NCBI GenBank assembly: GCA_030039035.1
Contig: JASHQQ010000256.1
Span: forward strand, 1 to 43,595
Length of the DNA stretch: 43,595 nucleotides
DNA from: Acidobacteriaceae bacterium
GTDB taxonomy: Bacteria > Acidobacteriota > Terriglobia > Terriglobales > Acidobacteriaceae
Reading direction: 5' to 3'
The stretch's first letter is position 1, and every line of letters starts with the position of its first letter. The position numbers and the translations under genes are program-made. The notes beneath the pieces were generated by a model. That model saw nothing but the letters and a program-made list of their open reading frames with translations. It was not told the origin of the DNA and searched no databases. Positions 36,557-43,595 of this stretch are shown here, in pieces.

Positions 36557-39500
36557 ATGGCAGTATTGCGGTTTCCCTTGCAGATCCGTTGCTATGCGCC
36601 GGGGCCTCTGAAGTCTTGTTCGGGGCAATGCTCCGGCGGGATACTTTCCCTCGCCGACGCATTTGCCGTCTGGAGCTTCGGATTCCTGGTATTGAGCTCC
36701 GCAGCCCAGCAGCCATCGCCGTCTTCTGCTCCGGATCCTCTGTTGACAGCGGCGCCAACGGTGGTTCGCGTTCTTCCGGCCGTGCAGGATCTAACCGAGC
36801 CTCTGGCTTACCAGCAACTGATGTCGTACCGGATTCCACTCTCTTCCGGAAATGCCGTTACTGTCACGCTCGAGCAAACCGATGGCGCCATCTCCGCAAC
36901 GTGGCTTTCACCCGATGGCGCGGCTCACGGAACGCGCCGCAACGACATGGGCCGCGGCGCCGCGATCCGCTTTACGCTTCTGGCCGCGGAGACCGGCGAC
37001 TTCGAAATCCGCCTTCTTTGCGCGACGAAGACAACGCCGTGCGGGGTGCGTGCAAGGTCCGGGCCGCTCCATCCCGCAACCGCTGCCGACCGAAATCGCG
37101 CCGAGGCCGAGGAACTGCTCGCGCAAGGCAATGCGGTCCATCGTTCTGCGGACAAGGGCGCCCGCGCCGGCGCATTTGCGTTGTACGACCAGGTCATCGC
37201 CCAGGCCCAGGCGCTCGACGACCTGCCGCTCGAGCGCGCGGCGCTCTACTGGCGCACGCGCCTTTCGATGGAGCTGCAGAAGTACTCCGACAGTCTCGCC
37301 TCTGCGCAGCAGGCGGTTCAGCTTGGCGGCGCGGACGCCGACCCGCAAGGCTCTGCCGCGACGTGGAAGGTGCTGGGCTACGCAAACGCCTATCTCGGCC
37401 ATCTCGATGCCGCCATCGACGCGTACGGACATGCGGCGAAGATCTATGCCGCAACCGGTGACGCGCTCAACCGCGAAATCCTCGAAGAGAACATGGCCCG
37501 CGCCCATCGCGCCATGGGGCGGAACGGCAAGGCCATCGAGGAAGTCACCGAAGCTTTGGCCGAGGCGCGAGCCATTCAGGATGGACACGGCATTCCCGCA
37601 TCGCTGGAGGAGTTGGGCAATCTGCGTCTGGCGCGCGGTGAACTGCAACCCGCGCTCGATGCCTATCGGGAAGCTCTCGACGCCCTTGAAAAATGGCCCG
37701 ACGACACCATCCACGCTCATGTGCTGAATGGCATGGGACACGTCGATACGCTGCTCGGGGAAACTGACGATGCAGCCGGCGCCTTTGCCCAGTCCGTGGC
37801 GCTGTGGCGGAAGCTCAACGATCCGATGGGCGAAGCCTATGCGCTCGACGGCCAGGGGTTCCTGGCCTACACGACACACGACTTTGACGGGGCGACGAAG
37901 CGCTTCAGGGAAACGCTTGCCCTTGTCCAAAGCCTGCACCTCGAACGCGAATCGGCGATTATTCTCGAGGAACTGGGCGAAGCCGAGCAATCGGCCGGCG
38001 ATCCGGATTCGGCCAACAACGCCTTTCAGCAGTCGCTCACGATCGCCAGGAAGCTGCACCTCGCCGGCACGCAGGGCGATTGCCTGCGCAGCCTCGGCGA
38101 GGCAGCCGCGGCACGCGGCGACGCCGTCTCGGCCAAAGCGGACTACGAGCAGGCAGCGCAACTCTACACGCAGCTCGGCGGCGGCCCCAACCAGGCGCTG
38201 CTCGACGGCGACGAAGCCAGTCTCGAGCGCGGGCAGGGCCATTTCGCTGCCGCCGAATACGACATGGAACAGGCGCTGACGGTGATCGAGTCGAGCCGGC
38301 AATCGATCCGCAACGCCGACTATCGCAGCGCGTTTTTCAGCACCCTGCGCAATTATTACGATCTCGACGTCGCGCTGCTGATGCAGATGGAGAAGGCCTT
38401 GCCCGGCCACGGCTATGCCGCACGGGCGTTCGAAGTGAGCGAGCGCGCACGCGCACGCGCGCTGATCGACGAGCTGCACGAGCAGGGGATCCGGATCCAC
38501 GGCGCCGATGCAGCTCTGGCCGCACGCGACACCGAACTCTCCGATTCCATTGAAGCGCAGTCGTTGGCCATCGAGCAGGCGGAGGAATCGTCTTCGGGTT
38601 CCGCCGGCGCAGAGCGGACGAAGCTCGAAAGCCTGAAGGCAGAACAGCAGGGGGTTCGGGCGCAGATTCGCGAGCGCGATCCGGCCTATGCCTCTCTGGC
38701 GCAGGGCCGGATCGTCCCGTTGGAGACGCTCCAGCGACAGCTTCTCGATCCCGGAACCGTTCTGCTCGAGTATTGGCTGGGATCGGAACACACTTATCTC
38801 TGGGCGGTGACCTGTGGCGGTCTGCAAAGCTTCGTGCTGCCCTCCGGCGCGCAGATTGACGCCCAGGCGCGCAGGCTCTACGCGAACCTGATCGCGCGTA
38901 ATCTCAATCGCAGCGGCGAGACGATCCCGTCCCGCATCGATCGGATCGCGCGCGCCGATGCGCTGGCCCGCCGCCAGTCCGCTGCTCTGGCCGGGACGAT
39001 TCTGGCTCCCGCCGCGGCCATCATCCGCCATCATGCCAACGTTGTCGTCGTCGGCGAAGGCGCGCTGGCTTCCATTCCTTTTGCGGCCCTGCCGCTTGAC
39101 GGGCGGCCGCTGGTGCAGATGCACGAGATCTACTTTCTGCCTTCGGCATCGGTCCTGGCGCCTCTGCGCGCCAATCGCCCGCCGGCGCACGAACTGCGCA
39201 TCGCACTGATCGCCGATCCGGTATTCAGCGCCGGCGATCCCCGCGTTCACAGTGCCGAACCGGCAGGCTTAGCGGAGCAGAGTGCGATTGCGACCCCCGC
39301 CGACCTCACCCGCTCGGCGACCGACGCGGGAATGAGCGACTTTCCGCGCCTCATTTATTCGCGCCAGGAGGCCGAAGCCATCGCCCGGCTGCTCCCCGCG
39401 GCGCAGCAGTGGAGCGCCATGGATTTCGACGCCAATCTCGAGGCTGTTCGCAAGCTCGACTGGAGCCGGTTCACCATCGCGCATTTCTCCACTCACGCGC

Positions 39501-39946
39501 TTCTCGACACCATCCATCCCGATCTTTCGGGAATCGTGCTCTCGCTGGTGGATGAGGAGGGCCGGCCGCGCGACGGATTTGTGCGCGTGCGCGACATCTA
39601 CAACATGCGCATCCCCGCCGATCTTGTCGTTCTCAGCGCCTGCCGCACCGCGCTTGGGAAGGAGATTCGCGGCGAGGGCGTGGTGGGGCTGGCGAGGGCC
39701 TTCGCTTACGCCGGCAGCCAGCGCGTGCTGGCCACCCTGTGGGACGTGAATGACCACGCCACCGCCGTCTTGATGGCCGATTTCTACCGGGGAATGCTCC
39801 TGTCGCATCTCCAGCCCGGCGAAGCGCTTGCCCAGGCGCAGCGGCGGATGGCGCGAAGCGCAAAATGGCGCGCGCCCTGGTTCTGGGCCACCTTCGTGCT
39901 GCAGGGCGACTGGCAGCCGGCGTCGAATCTGGAGGCCAGGCGATGA
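36557..39946 (+). CDS. Exported TPR-CHAT (caspase-like) protein
   Basis: About 1129 residues from ATG 36557, after which a hydrophobic segment (SLADAFAVWSFGFLVLSSAAQQ) suggests export or a membrane anchor. A beta-rich domain follows (about 60-170). Then come at least nine TPR-like helix pairs (about 170-600; for example AATWKVLGYANAYLGHLDAAIDAYGHAAKIY, SLEELGNLRLARGELQPALDAYREAL), a helical region (about 640-780) and a C-terminal CHAT domain (about 790-1125). CHAT is a caspase-fold protease; the likely dyad is His980 (AHFSTHA) and Cys1029 (LSACRTALG), both present, then GVVGLARAFAYAGSQRVLATLWDVND. The gene overlaps the sigma factor gene as ATGA. Substrate unknown; the neighbouring regulators are candidates. 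The start is uncertain, with an in-frame ATG at 36359. Confidence 0.88.
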   Translation: MAVLRFPLQIRCYAPGPLKSCSGQCSGGILSLADAFAVWSFGFLVLSSAAQQPSPSSAPDPLLTAAPTVVRVLPAVQDLTEPLAYQQLMSYRIPLSSGNAVTVTLEQTDGAISATWLSPDGAAHGTRRNDMGRGAAIRFTLLAAETGDFEIRLLCATKTTPCGVRARSGPLHPATAADRNRAEAEELLAQGNAVHRSADKGARAGAFALYDQVIAQAQALDDLPLERAALYWRTRLSMELQKYSDSLASAQQAVQLGGADADPQGSAATWKVLGYANAYLGHLDAAIDAYGHAAKIYAATGDALNREILEENMARAHRAMGRNGKAIEEVTEALAEARAIQDGHGIPASLEELGNLRLARGELQPALDAYREALDALEKWPDDTIHAHVLNGMGHVDTLLGETDDAAGAFAQSVALWRKLNDPMGEAYALDGQGFLAYTTHDFDGATKRFRETLALVQSLHLERESAIILEELGEAEQSAGDPDSANNAFQQSLTIARKLHLAGTQGDCLRSLGEAAAARGDAVSAKADYEQAAQLYTQLGGGPNQALLDGDEASLERGQGHFAAAEYDMEQALTVIESSRQSIRNADYRSAFFSTLRNYYDLDVALLMQMEKALPGHGYAARAFEVSERARARALIDELHEQGIRIHGADAALAARDTELSDSIEAQSLAIEQAEESSSGSAGAERTKLESLKAEQQGVRAQIRERDPAYASLAQGRIVPLETLQRQLLDPGTVLLEYWLGSEHTYLWAVTCGGLQSFVLPSGAQIDAQARRLYANLIARNLNRSGETIPSRIDRIARADALARRQSAALAGTILAPAAAIIRHHANVVVVGEGALASIPFAALPLDGRPLVQMHEIYFLPSASVLAPLRANRPPAHELRIALIADPVFSAGDPRVHSAEPAGLAEQSAIATPADLTRSATDAGMSDFPRLIYSRQEAEAIARLLPAAQQWSAMDFDANLEAVRKLDWSRFTIAHFSTHALLDTIHPDLSGIVLSLVDEEGRPRDGFVRVRDIYNMRIPADLVVLSACRTALGKEIRGEGVVGLARAFAYAGSQRVLATLWDVNDHATAVLMADFYRGMLLSHLQPGEALAQAQRRMARSAKWRAPWFWATFVLQGDWQPASNLEARR

Positions 39947-40572
39947 GAGCGAGCCAGCCGCGCAGGCAGCCATTCATCCTGCATCGCGAGTCGTTCGATT
40001 GCCTGCTCCTCGCGCTGCATCCCGACCGTCACGCCGCCAGCGAGGAATACGAGCGCCTGCGCGCGCGTCTGGTCCGCTTCTTCGAGTGGCAGGGGGCAAT
40101 GGAGCCCGATCTGCTGGCCGACACGAGCCTGGACCGGCTGGCCATGAAGCTCCATCGCGGCGAGCAGATTCTCGACCTGCGCAACTACCTCCACGGAATC
40201 GCGCGGATGGTCCTGCGCGAATCGCGGAGTCTGCGCCAGCGCGAGGAGATGCTGCTCGAAAAGGCCGCTCGCGGCCTGAGTGAAGCCGCGCCTGCGCCCG
40301 AGGAAGAAGAGCTGTACGAGGCCCTGGAGCTGTGTCTGGCGGAACTGCCCGGCGATCAGCGCGCACTGATCCTGCGCTACTACTCCGCGGTGAGCCACAG
40401 CGAACAGGTAGCGCTGCGCCTGCGCATGGCCGGGGAGATGGGCATCTCCGCCAACGCGCTGCGCAACCGCATGCTTCGTCTTCGCACCGAGCTTGAGCGC
40501 AGCACGTCAAGAAGGCTATCCGGAGGGAAAATCGCTGGAGATAAACGCCGTTCATCGCTCACATACAATTGA
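39943..40572 (+). CDS. ECF-like RNA polymerase sigma factor
   Basis: A 209-residue protein. Residues about 25-95 resemble sigma region 2 (FEWQGAMEPDLLADTSLDRLAMKLHRG, then ILDLRNYLHGIARMVLRE). Residues about 125-187 resemble region 4 (ALELCLAELPGDQRALILRYYSA followed by the helix-turn-helix MAGEMGISANALRNRMLRLRTELE). The group is the divergent ECF-like type seen in Acidobacteriota. The ATG overlaps the CHAT gene stop (ATGA) so the two are translationally coupled; a longer start inside the CHAT gene is unlikely. The anti-sigma-like gene follows after 57 bases. It probably directs transcription of a small regulon that may include its own operon. Confidence 0.8.
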   Translation: MRASQPRRQPFILHRESFDCLLLALHPDRHAASEEYERLRARLVRFFEWQGAMEPDLLADTSLDRLAMKLHRGEQILDLRNYLHGIARMVLRESRSLRQREEMLLEKAARGLSEAAPAPEEEELYEALELCLAELPGDQRALILRYYSAVSHSEQVALRLRMAGEMGISANALRNRMLRLRTELERSTSRRLSGGKIAGDKRRSSLTYN

Positions 40573-40629
40573 GAGAGCATCGGAGCCCGCGAATCGCTTC
40601 GCGATCATCCGCCTCTGCCGGGACAAGCG

Positions 40630-41556
40630 ATGAACGACGCGGAGTTGGCGAAAAACTACATTCTCGGCCGGCTGCCCGAAGAGGAGCGGGTCGAATGCGA
40701 GCAGCGCTTTCTCTTCGATCCCGGGTTCGAGGATCTTGTCCTCGAGCGGGAGCGGGAGCTCTTCGACGATTACGTTAACCTGCGACTCCCGGAAGAAGAA
40801 GCGGCAGCCGTTCAGCGGGAAGTCGTTCAGCAGTCCGGCAGGCTCTACCGGCTTCGTTTTGCGAAGAGTCTTCGCCGCGCTTCAATGGCCGCTGCGAATC
40901 GATCTTCCCGGCCATCCCCGCTCCGGCGCTGGCGATCGCTGCTCGCCCGGCGCCAGATCATTGTCTTCGGCGGACTGACAATTACGGCGGCGCTCGCCAT
41001 TGCAATGTTTGTGGCCGTAGCGACCCGATCGCACCGGCATCCGCTTTCGTTGCCGGCGCAGAGCGCGGCGAACGCCCTGCGGCAGCCCGCTCATGCTTCC
41101 GCGCCAACGAGTCCGGCTCCTTCCGGGGCGGCGGACGGCTCCACAGCGACCGGCCGGCAGTCGGTCCGCCCGGCTCAAGGCAGCCCTGCGACGGCTGCAA
41201 CGGCCACGTTCCTGCTTCTTGCCGATCAGCAACGAGGCGCAATCGAAGAAACTTCGATCGCTCTGAAGCGCGGCGTGACGACGCTGCGTCTCCAGCTCAC
41301 CACCCAGGAAGGCCTGGACCCCGGACACTACAGCGCGACTCTTGCCGATGCGCAAGGGGCCCAAACGTTTTCGGCTTACCATTTGGCCCCGCGCGAAGAG
41401 GGCGGACGTCGCTATGTCGAAATCGGCGTACCTGCCGCGAAGCTGCCGGGCGGCGGTTATTCCGTAACCCTTCTGAATGAAAATGCCTCTTCGCAGCCGC
41501 TGACCTTCCGCTTTGCGCTCGCCGCCTCGCCGTCAGCGGAGAACCCTCCGCAGTAG
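40630..41556 (+). CDS. Single-pass membrane anti-sigma-like protein
   Basis: A 308-residue protein. The cytoplasmic N-terminus (about 1-70) has the anti-sigma pattern NYILGRLPEEERVECEQRFLFDPGFEDLVLERERELFDDYVNLRLPEEE, known from acidobacterial and cyanobacterial membrane anti-sigma factors; there is no zinc HxxxCxxC motif. A basic stretch is followed by one transmembrane helix (about 110-132, IIVFGGLTITAALAIAMFVAVA). Then come a Ser/Ala/Pro-rich periplasmic linker (135-190) and a small beta-rich domain (about 190-300: TFLLLADQQRG, LRLQLTTQEGLDPGHYSATL, GGYSVTLLNEN). The N-terminus likely holds the sigma factor encoded upstream. Release by proteolysis, possibly involving the CHAT protein, is a hypothesis from gene order. 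Confidence 0.78.
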   Translation: MNDAELAKNYILGRLPEEERVECEQRFLFDPGFEDLVLERERELFDDYVNLRLPEEEAAAVQREVVQQSGRLYRLRFAKSLRRASMAAANRSSRPSPLRRWRSLLARRQIIVFGGLTITAALAIAMFVAVATRSHRHPLSLPAQSAANALRQPAHASAPTSPAPSGAADGSTATGRQSVRPAQGSPATAATATFLLLADQQRGAIEETSIALKRGVTTLRLQLTTQEGLDPGHYSATLADAQGAQTFSAYHLAPREEGGRRYVEIGVPAAKLPGGGYSVTLLNENASSQPLTFRFALAASPSAENPPQ

Positions 41557-41603
41557 CGCGAAGGTCCGGGTATCGCCGGCTCGCCTGCCTTATACTGGCC
41601 GAT

Positions 41604-42371
41604 GTGATACAGCTCCTGGGTGACTGGAAACTCGACGCCGCACTCGGCTCCTGCCTGGTCCTGGGGCTGCGTCACGGCTTCGATTACGATCACCTCGCCG
41701 CCATCTCCGACATTACAGCCGTGCAACGCAACTGGCGTAATGGACTGCGCCTGGGCATGACGTATGCTCTGGGTCACGCCTTCACGGTGGCTGCCCTGGG
41801 CGTTTGCGTGCTCGAGCTCCACATGGGTCTGCCGCAGGGGCTGGATCACTGGACCGAGCGACTGATCGGGCTCACGCTCATCCTGCTCGGCATCGGAGTG
41901 GTTGCGGGAATTCTGCGCAAGGACGCGCACGGCCACCCGCACACCCGGGTGGAGAGCCGGCTGGCGATCGGCATCAACGGTGTCCTGTGGCTCTTTTGGC
42001 AGATTCGGCGGATCTTCGACCGGCAGGCGCAGCGGCCGCAGCGCTTCCAGTGGATGTACACCGGCAAATCGGTCTTCGTAATCGGCATGTTGCACGGAAT
42101 CGGGGCGGAAACGCCGAGCCAGTTGGCGCTGTTCTTTCTCACCGCCAACCTCGGCGGCACTTCGCGCGGCATGTTGGGGCTGGCGGCGTTTGCCGTCGGC
42201 CTGGTGGCCATGAACGCGCTGATGACGGCTTCGATGGGCGGAGCATTCAGCGCCGGCGGGCGCCATCCCCGCTTCTATGGATGGATCGCGTGGACAGGCG
42301 CCGCGTATAGCTGCGTGATCGGGCTCATCTTCCTCTTCGGCATCTCTGACCGGCTGCCCGCGCTGGGGTAG
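41604..42371 (+). CDS. NicO/UreH-type nickel-cobalt permease homologue
   Basis: A 255-residue membrane protein with about six hydrophobic helices. The first helix carries LGLRHGFDYDHLAAISDIT, a variant of the HxxDxDH metal-binding signature of nickel/cobalt permeases (usually HAxDADHI or HAxDPDHL), with His and both Asp retained and a Tyr in the middle. A second conserved region is GMLHGIGAETPSQLALFFLT. The central loop has HGHPH, a possible metal-binding His cluster. Substrate is not certain. A link to hypF five kilobases upstream, through nickel supply for hydrogenase, is possible but they are not in the same operon. The GTG start is followed immediately by the first helix. Confidence 0.75.
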   Translation: MIQLLGDWKLDAALGSCLVLGLRHGFDYDHLAAISDITAVQRNWRNGLRLGMTYALGHAFTVAALGVCVLELHMGLPQGLDHWTERLIGLTLILLGIGVVAGILRKDAHGHPHTRVESRLAIGINGVLWLFWQIRRIFDRQAQRPQRFQWMYTGKSVFVIGMLHGIGAETPSQLALFFLTANLGGTSRGMLGLAAFAVGLVAMNALMTASMGGAFSAGGRHPRFYGWIAWTGAAYSCVIGLIFLFGISDRLPALG

Positions 42372-42447
42372 CGCACGATCGCGCACCGGGAAGATTATCC
42401 GAGCCGGATTGCCCAGGAAATGATAGAGTGTGGCGCGAGAGGCCGTG

Positions 42448-43590
42448 ATGAGGACTTCCCTTTCGCCGATGGCCCTCCCCCTGCTTGCATTCCTTGTCCT
42501 GCACGGCGCGGCGCCGATGCGCGGCGCGCAGAGTCCCCTGAAAAGCGGCCCGGTTTCATTGAAGGCCGATACATTCTTCGCGGCGGACCGCACTCCGGCG
42601 TTTACGCCATCGGGTTCGCAGCAAGGAGGTTTTACGATTCTCGTGCCGCGCGGTTGGGCGATGAATCAGGTCTCCGGCGCGCCATTGGCCGCCGTCATTT
42701 CTCCCCCTGGACAACATGCGCCGGCGATCTACCTTGTATTGGTCGCGGTCTCCGACATTCGCTACAACGCCATCCTGAACCGATGCACCGGGCAATTCAG
42801 CCGCAATCCCCTTCTTGCGCCGGACATGATCTCAAATTGCGTTGTCCCGGCGGTGCGCGCGCAACTGTCCGACTCGGCTCATGAATGGAAGGCCGAGCAG
42901 GCGCTCCAGGCGATTTTGCAGATATTTTCCGGAGCCGAGGCCCGGTTCCAGATTACAGGCTCCAGGGAGACCTCGCCGGGCCAGGTTCAATATCGCATCG
43001 CCTCGGTCGAGAATGGAAAGCCTCTGGTGCATTGGGGAGAAGTGAGCATATCGTATCTTGCCAATCCGCTGCTGTCACAGGCAGGTCAGGCCGGAGTCAC
43101 CAGCCTTTCTCTGGTGACAGGCTGCCGGTCCGCCCCGGACGAAGAGACCTCGTTTCGCGCCACCTGCGCGAACGTGCTTCAGTCGTTCCGGCCCGCTCCC
43201 GGCTGGAATCAGTCTGTCGCGGCGCAGTTCATGCAGGGCTACCGGCAGGAGGCGCAGGCATTGATCAATATGGGCCTGAACGTCGCGCGCAACATGGGTG
43301 TGACACGCGACATGATCGGCAGTTTTGGAGCGGCACAGCAGCAGATGCAATTGCAGACGTACGAAAACATTCAAAATGCGCAGTACCACTCGCAGGAAAA
43401 CTGGATCGCCACGCTCGGCGAAAATGTGAACATGGTGAATCCGCTCACGGGCGATGTGAAGTCCCTGCCCTCCGGCTATGGAAACTACTGCGACGACGCG
43501 GCGGGAGACACCCTCGCCGGACCGAATGTCGCACCCGGCAAATCGGTAGGCCATTCCTTGCCCTGCGTAACGATGCGCCAGACCTGGTAG
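42448..43590 (+). CDS. Exported protein of unknown function
   Basis: About 380 residues from ATG 42448 (AGAGG five bases upstream; GTG 42430 is also in frame). The signal peptide is MALPLLAFLVLHGAAPMRGA, cleaved near residue 27. The mature protein has a mixed alpha-beta part (GGFTILVPRGWAMNQVSG, PAIYLVLVAVSD; this looks like a PsbP/Mog1-type or similar small beta-sheet domain but is not assigned). Four cysteines follow (NRCTGQ, SNCVVP, TGCRSA, ATCANV) that could form two disulfides. The C-terminal part is Gln-rich and helical (AAQQQMQLQTYENIQNAQYHSQENW) and ends NYCDD and LPCVTMRQTW. I recognise no family. Composition matches the chromosome. Confidence 0.7.
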   Translation: MRTSLSPMALPLLAFLVLHGAAPMRGAQSPLKSGPVSLKADTFFAADRTPAFTPSGSQQGGFTILVPRGWAMNQVSGAPLAAVISPPGQHAPAIYLVLVAVSDIRYNAILNRCTGQFSRNPLLAPDMISNCVVPAVRAQLSDSAHEWKAEQALQAILQIFSGAEARFQITGSRETSPGQVQYRIASVENGKPLVHWGEVSISYLANPLLSQAGQAGVTSLSLVTGCRSAPDEETSFRATCANVLQSFRPAPGWNQSVAAQFMQGYRQEAQALINMGLNVARNMGVTRDMIGSFGAAQQQMQLQTYENIQNAQYHSQENWIATLGENVNMVNPLTGDVKSLPSGYGNYCDDAAGDTLAGPNVAPGKSVGHSLPCVTMRQTW

Positions 43591-43595
43591 CTGGC

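Noticed and set aside
36908..39250. A 780-codon minus-strand open frame
   Set aside because: Antisense to the TPR-CHAT gene; the plus strand has repeated TPR patterns and an intact catalytic pair.
36557..41556. The CHAT module as part of a type III-E CRISPR locus
   Set aside because: No repeats, no gRAMP/Cas7-11, no Cas1 or reverse transcriptase and no Csx30-like gene in the window; only the general TPR-CHAT plus sigma logic is shared.

Overview
The window is GC-rich, densely coded bacterial DNA with no rRNA, tRNA, CRISPR array or intact insertion sequence that I can recognise. Gene content points to an Acidobacteriota (Terriglobia-like) chromosome: a large Oar-type TonB-dependent receptor with an N-terminal carboxypeptidase-regulatory domain, planctomycete/Solibacter-type PSC/PSD and DUF1501 proteins, two LytS-like kinase plus LytTR regulator pairs, and a TPR-CHAT protein next to an ECF-like sigma factor. 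The taxonomic assignment is inference from gene families, not from a marker gene.

Layout. 102-5878 (minus): an osmolyte operon with a trehalose synthase-maltokinase fusion, a glucosylglycerate-synthase-like glycosyltransferase and a five-helix membrane protein of the mechanosensitive-channel-associated type. 6077-9888 (minus): Oar-like TonB receptor with its own terminator. 10207-12133 (minus): LytS/LytTR two-component system. 12404-19982 (plus): four tightly coupled exported proteins (PSC1/DUF1549/DUF1553 lipoprotein, DUF1501 Tat protein, membrane cytochrome-like protein with leucine-rich repeats, Tat-exported beta-propeller). 20160-25907 (plus): a Lol/Mac-like ABC ATPase, permease, LolA-like periplasmic protein and outer-membrane barrel, followed with start/stop overlap by a second LytS/LytTR pair. 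25935-26094: strongly structured intergenic DNA between convergent genes.

26110-32566 (minus): a compact six-gene cluster comprising CoA-transferase/hydrolase, 2x[4Fe-4S] ferredoxin, 2-oxoacid:ferredoxin oxidoreductase alpha and fused beta-gamma subunits, branched-chain aminotransferase and glutamate dehydrogenase. Together these can convert branched-chain amino acids to branched acyl-CoA and free acids with ferredoxin reduction, or run in reverse. 32961-33677 (minus): a LolA/RseB-like exported protein. 33927-36263 (plus): hypF, without other hyp genes in view.

36557-41556 (plus): the most unusual module. An exported TPR-CHAT (caspase-like) protein is translationally coupled to an ECF-like sigma factor, followed by a single-pass membrane anti-sigma-like protein. 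The architecture suggests proteolysis-controlled transcription, logically similar to the TPR-CHAT/sigma circuitry of type III-E CRISPR Craspase but with no CRISPR parts here. 41604-42371: NicO-type nickel/cobalt permease homologue. 42448-43590: exported protein of unknown function.

Most long antisense frames in this GC-rich window are shadows of the genes listed. Start sites were chosen from Shine-Dalgarno-like sequences, signal peptides and overlaps; several are non-ATG and marked as such.
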